From positions 1-15,728 of the forward strand of contig JBIOJM010000242.1 of the NCBI GenBank assembly GCA_044450785.1: a stretch of DNA of 15,728 nucleotides, read 5' to 3'. The notes beneath the pieces were generated by a model that saw only the letters and a list, made by a program, of their open reading frames with translations, ran no database searches and was not told where the DNA came from. Positions within the stretch are counted from its first letter, which is position 1; each line of letters begins with the position of its first letter. The translations under genes were made by a program, and so were the position numbers. Source of the DNA: JBIOJM01 sp044450785 (GTDB taxonomy: Bacteria; Planctomycetota; Planctomycetia; Isosphaerales; Isosphaeraceae). Below, in pieces: positions 14,159 to 15,728 of the stretch.

Positions 14159-14240
14159 ATAGAGACCCCGCGGGCGTCGACCCCAGCAACCCTCAACTGT
14201 AACGTCCTCTTGAACCAGGCCGACATTCGCGCTTCCCTAA

Positions 14241-14314
14241 ACTGCCTACTGCCTACTGCCTACTTGCTTTGCGGCTCTGCCGCGTTGGGCAGCAGGCGGT
14301 AGGCAGTCGGCAGT
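14241..14314. repeat. Inverted heptamer arrays forming a long stem-loop
   Basis: Three copies of ACTGCCT plus ACT (14241-14264) face degenerate copies of AGGCAGT (14294-14314, with a weaker copy at 14287-14293). The 24-nt arms 14241-14264 and 14291-14314 match with three mismatches, one of them a possible G-U pair in RNA. At the tip is GCGGC-TCT-GCCGC (14271-14283). The structure lies between two convergent genes and could stop transcription in both directions, although there is no T-run. Confidence 0.7.
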
Positions 14315-14350
14315 TGCGAGTGAAAAAGGAACACGAAATCACGCTTCCTC

Positions 14351-15565
14351 TCACTGAACACTGAACACTGAACACTGAACACTATTTTTCGCCCCGCCGA
14401 TCATTGAATTGAGCAGGTGAGCGGCGGCGGCGCGATCGTTGGCCAGCAGGCATGATCGCGCCTGGGTGAGGACATCGAGCTGCGTTCCACGAAACGGGAC
14501 AGCGCCTCCCTGGGGCGGAGGATCGGGGACCAGCCGTTCGACGATCGCGGCGATCAGGCCCGAGATTCCATCACCGCGTTCCGCGGACACGGTCGCGATC
14601 GCGCGGTCGTCGAGGCCGGCGTCGCCGGCCGCCCAGGCCGGAGGCAGGTCCGATTTGTTCTTGACCAGGAGCGCGCCCTGTGTCGTCTCGATCAATTCCC
14701 GGTCGATCGCCAGCAGCGGCTCCGATCGATCAAGGACCAGCAGAACCAGGTCGGCTTGATGTTGTTCGCGCCGGGACCGTTCGATTCCCAGGCTCTCGAC
14801 CACGTCGTCGGTTCCGCGCAGGCCGGCCGTATCGGCGAGCTCGACCGGCCAGCCGCCGAACGACGTGGGCGAGCGGACGACGTCTCGCGTCGTGCCGGGC
14901 GTCGGATCGACGATCGCGCGAGGGAAACCAGCCAGCGCGTTGAGCAATCGGCTCTTGCCCACGTTGGGCCGGCCGGCGATGACGACCTTCCACCCGGAGA
15001 GGAGCCGCAACCCGGCGGCCGCGCGGCCTGCGAGTGCTTCGAGGCCGGCCAGCGCCAAGGCCGGTGCGTCGTCGATCGCCCGGATGAGCCGCGCGAGCTC
15101 GCCGCTCAAGGCTCCGTTGGCTTGATCCAGGAGAATCTCGGCGGTCCGGAGCGTGGGGGCGCGGGCGAGGTCGAAGAGCGCGTCGGCGACCAGATCGGCC
15201 GAGGCGTGCTCTCGATCCGCACGAGGGGAGCCGCGCCAGCGCCGGGCCCCGGCCGCTTCCAGGGCGGCCTGGACCAGCGCGACCGCCGCGGCCCCTCCGT
15301 GGCATTGAATTTCCACGGTAGGCGGCTCGGCCTCGACCACGACGGCGACGACTTCATCGCCGGGCCCCTCGCCGATCCGGCCCAGACGCAACCGCCCGGC
15401 GGCGGTCCGGGCCAACCGGACGCCGCGATTGGGTCGAAAGACGGCGTCGGCAACCTCAATCGCTTTCGGTCCCCAGACGCGGACCACCGCAATCGCGCCC
15501 CGGCCTTCAGCGGTCAAGAGACGGACGAACGTCCCGGTTGCACACCGTTGCCACTGGTTGCACAA
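14351..15565 (-). CDS. mnmE: Divergent MnmE/TrmE-family GTPase with repeat-encoded C-terminus
   Basis: MnmE works with MnmG to modify the wobble uridine of some tRNAs. This 404-aa relative has an N-terminal part (EGRGAIAVVRVWGP, then EIQCHGG at about 85-91), a helical middle and an intact G domain: GRPNVGKS (198-205), PGTTRD, DTAG (245-248) and NKSD (303-306). Two family hallmarks are missing. The FTRRAFLNG-type segment expected after AGAR is not there, and the C-terminal Cys-Ile-Gly-Lys is replaced by NSVQCSVFSVQ, encoded by a 7-bp repeat. Canonical MnmE is about 450 aa. The frame runs upstream to 15721, but that part is encoded by a cloverleaf repeat. I chose the TTG at 15565, with AGGAG at 15576-15580 and AGGAGGT at 15581-15587; no in-frame ATG exists before residue 388, so the start is uncertain. 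It may be a non-canonical paralogue or a decaying gene. Confidence 0.72.
   Translation of the reverse strand: MCNQWQRCATGTFVRLLTAEGRGAIAVVRVWGPKAIEVADAVFRPNRGVRLARTAAGRLRLGRIGEGPGDEVVAVVVEAEPPTVEIQCHGGAAAVALVQAALEAAGARRWRGSPRADREHASADLVADALFDLARAPTLRTAEILLDQANGALSGELARLIRAIDDAPALALAGLEALAGRAAAGLRLLSGWKVVIAGRPNVGKSRLLNALAGFPRAIVDPTPGTTRDVVRSPTSFGGWPVELADTAGLRGTDDVVESLGIERSRREQHQADLVLLVLDRSEPLLAIDRELIETTQGALLVKNKSDLPPAWAAGDAGLDDRAIATVSAERGDGISGLIAAIVERLVPDPPPQGGAVPFRGTQLDVLTQARSCLLANDRAAAAHLLNSMIGGAKNSVQCSVFSVQ
14352..14382. repeat. Heptamer tandem repeat (CACTGAA)n inside the GTPase 3' end
   Basis: Four perfect copies of CACTGAA (14352-14379) plus CAC. Read on the minus strand as GTGTTCA units, it supplies most of the last ten codons of the MnmE-like gene, and its last copy includes two bases of the TGA stop (14351-14353). 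As seven is not a multiple of three, gain or loss of one unit would shift the frame and change the C-terminus. Confidence 0.9.
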
Positions 15566-15615
15566 GGTGACGTCTCTCCTACCTCCTGCCCAAAGCGGCT
15601 GATCCGCAACAGGTC

Positions 15616-15717
15616 GTAGGGTGGGTCGAAACGATGCTCCGCATCGTGAGGCCCACCGATCGCCACGGCTCTCCCGGTGGGCCTCACCGCGACGTGTCGC
15701 GGCTCGACCCACCCTAC
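15616..15717. repeat. Cloverleaf-like repeat element with four perfect stems
   Basis: A 14-bp outer stem pairs GTAGGGTGGGTCGA (15616-15629) with TCGACCCACCCTAC (15704-15717). Inside are three hairpins in a row: ACGATGC-TCC-GCATCGT (15631-15647), a 13-bp stem GTGAGGCCCACCG/CGGTGGGCCTCAC (15646-15658 and 15675-15687, with a 16-nt loop), and CCGCGAC-GT-GTCGCGG (15687-15702). The 102-bp unit is almost wholly paired. Neighbouring stems share one or two bases. The TAGGGTGGGT start recalls dispersed repeats in other bacteria (from memory). It lies upstream of the MnmE-like gene. Confidence 0.8.
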
Positions 15718-15728
15718 TCATCGCTTCC

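Larger units (their letters stand above)
13962..14350. other. Repeat-rich intergenic region between convergent kinase and GTPase genes
   Basis: No gene is supported in these 389 bp. In order it holds a heptamer array (to 13990), a plain stretch, a double-hairpin repeat (14109-14158) and a pair of inverted heptamer arrays (14241-14314). Short frames of 61-67 codons cross the hairpin repeat on the minus strand but look spurious. No protein-like or tRNA-like sequence is seen. Confidence 0.65.

Noticed and set aside
13986..14189. Small open frames of 61-67 codons on the minus strand
   Set aside because: They read through the CTTTCGC/GCGAAAG hairpin repeat and give peptides of the CRLSLREST type often annotated falsely from this repeat. 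No ribosome binding site is present.
13961..14382. CRISPR-like array
   Set aside because: The repeats are 7 bp and directly adjacent with no unique spacers, and there is no cas gene in the window.
15566..15721. N-terminal extension of the MnmE-like GTPase
   Set aside because: Its codons are largely made of the cloverleaf repeat, and the family homology begins near GTFVRLLTAEGRGAIAVVR.

Overview
The window looks like chromosomal DNA of a planctomycete, probably a member of the Isosphaeraceae. The evidence is high GC content, a secreted protein whose N-terminus carries the planctomycete LEDRRLL-type motif, a very large membrane-anchored Ser/Thr kinase with a beta-helix ectodomain, loose use of Shine-Dalgarno sites, and intergenic regions packed with structured repeats and 7-bp tandem repeats. 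The genus is an inference. I see no tRNA, rRNA, CRISPR array, transposase or phage gene.

Layout. 1-55 is a 7-bp tandem repeat. 67-1629 (minus strand) holds a catalytically degenerate histidine-phosphatase-like gene followed by accD (acetyl-CoA carboxylase carboxyltransferase beta subunit), with a good sigma70-like promoter in front. 1865-2519 (minus) is a two-gene cassette of a four-helix membrane protein and an overlapping XRE-family regulator; the -35 box of its promoter is one arm of a palindrome. 2630-2744 is a MITE-like inverted-repeat element, followed by a hairpin-rich gene-free stretch. 3081-3692 (plus) is a Nudix protein whose 3' end overlaps, tail to tail, an alpha/beta-hydrolase lipoprotein gene (3672-4871, minus). 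5164-9626 (minus) holds the helicase gene hrpB downstream of a secreted cyclophilin-type peptidyl-prolyl isomerase with Ig/cadherin-like and Gly-rich C-terminal regions. 10002-13961 (plus) is the large kinase, behind a near-consensus promoter flanked by two palindromes. 13961-14382 is a repeat patchwork, and 14351-15565 (minus) is a divergent MnmE/TrmE-family GTPase whose last codons are made of a 7-bp repeat. A cloverleaf-like repeat lies upstream of it (15616-15717).

How the genes work together. The genes are mostly independent housekeeping and envelope functions: fatty-acid synthesis (accD), RNA helicase (hrpB), protein folding outside the cytoplasm (PPIase), lipid or ester hydrolysis (lipoprotein), signalling (kinase) and tRNA-modification-type GTPase. 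The most notable points are the loss of both catalytic histidines in the phosphatase-like protein beside accD, the repeat-encoded C-terminus of the MnmE-like protein, four different heptamer repeat arrays in one window, and a cloverleaf repeat with four nested perfect stems. I see no obvious new multi-gene defence or mobile system.
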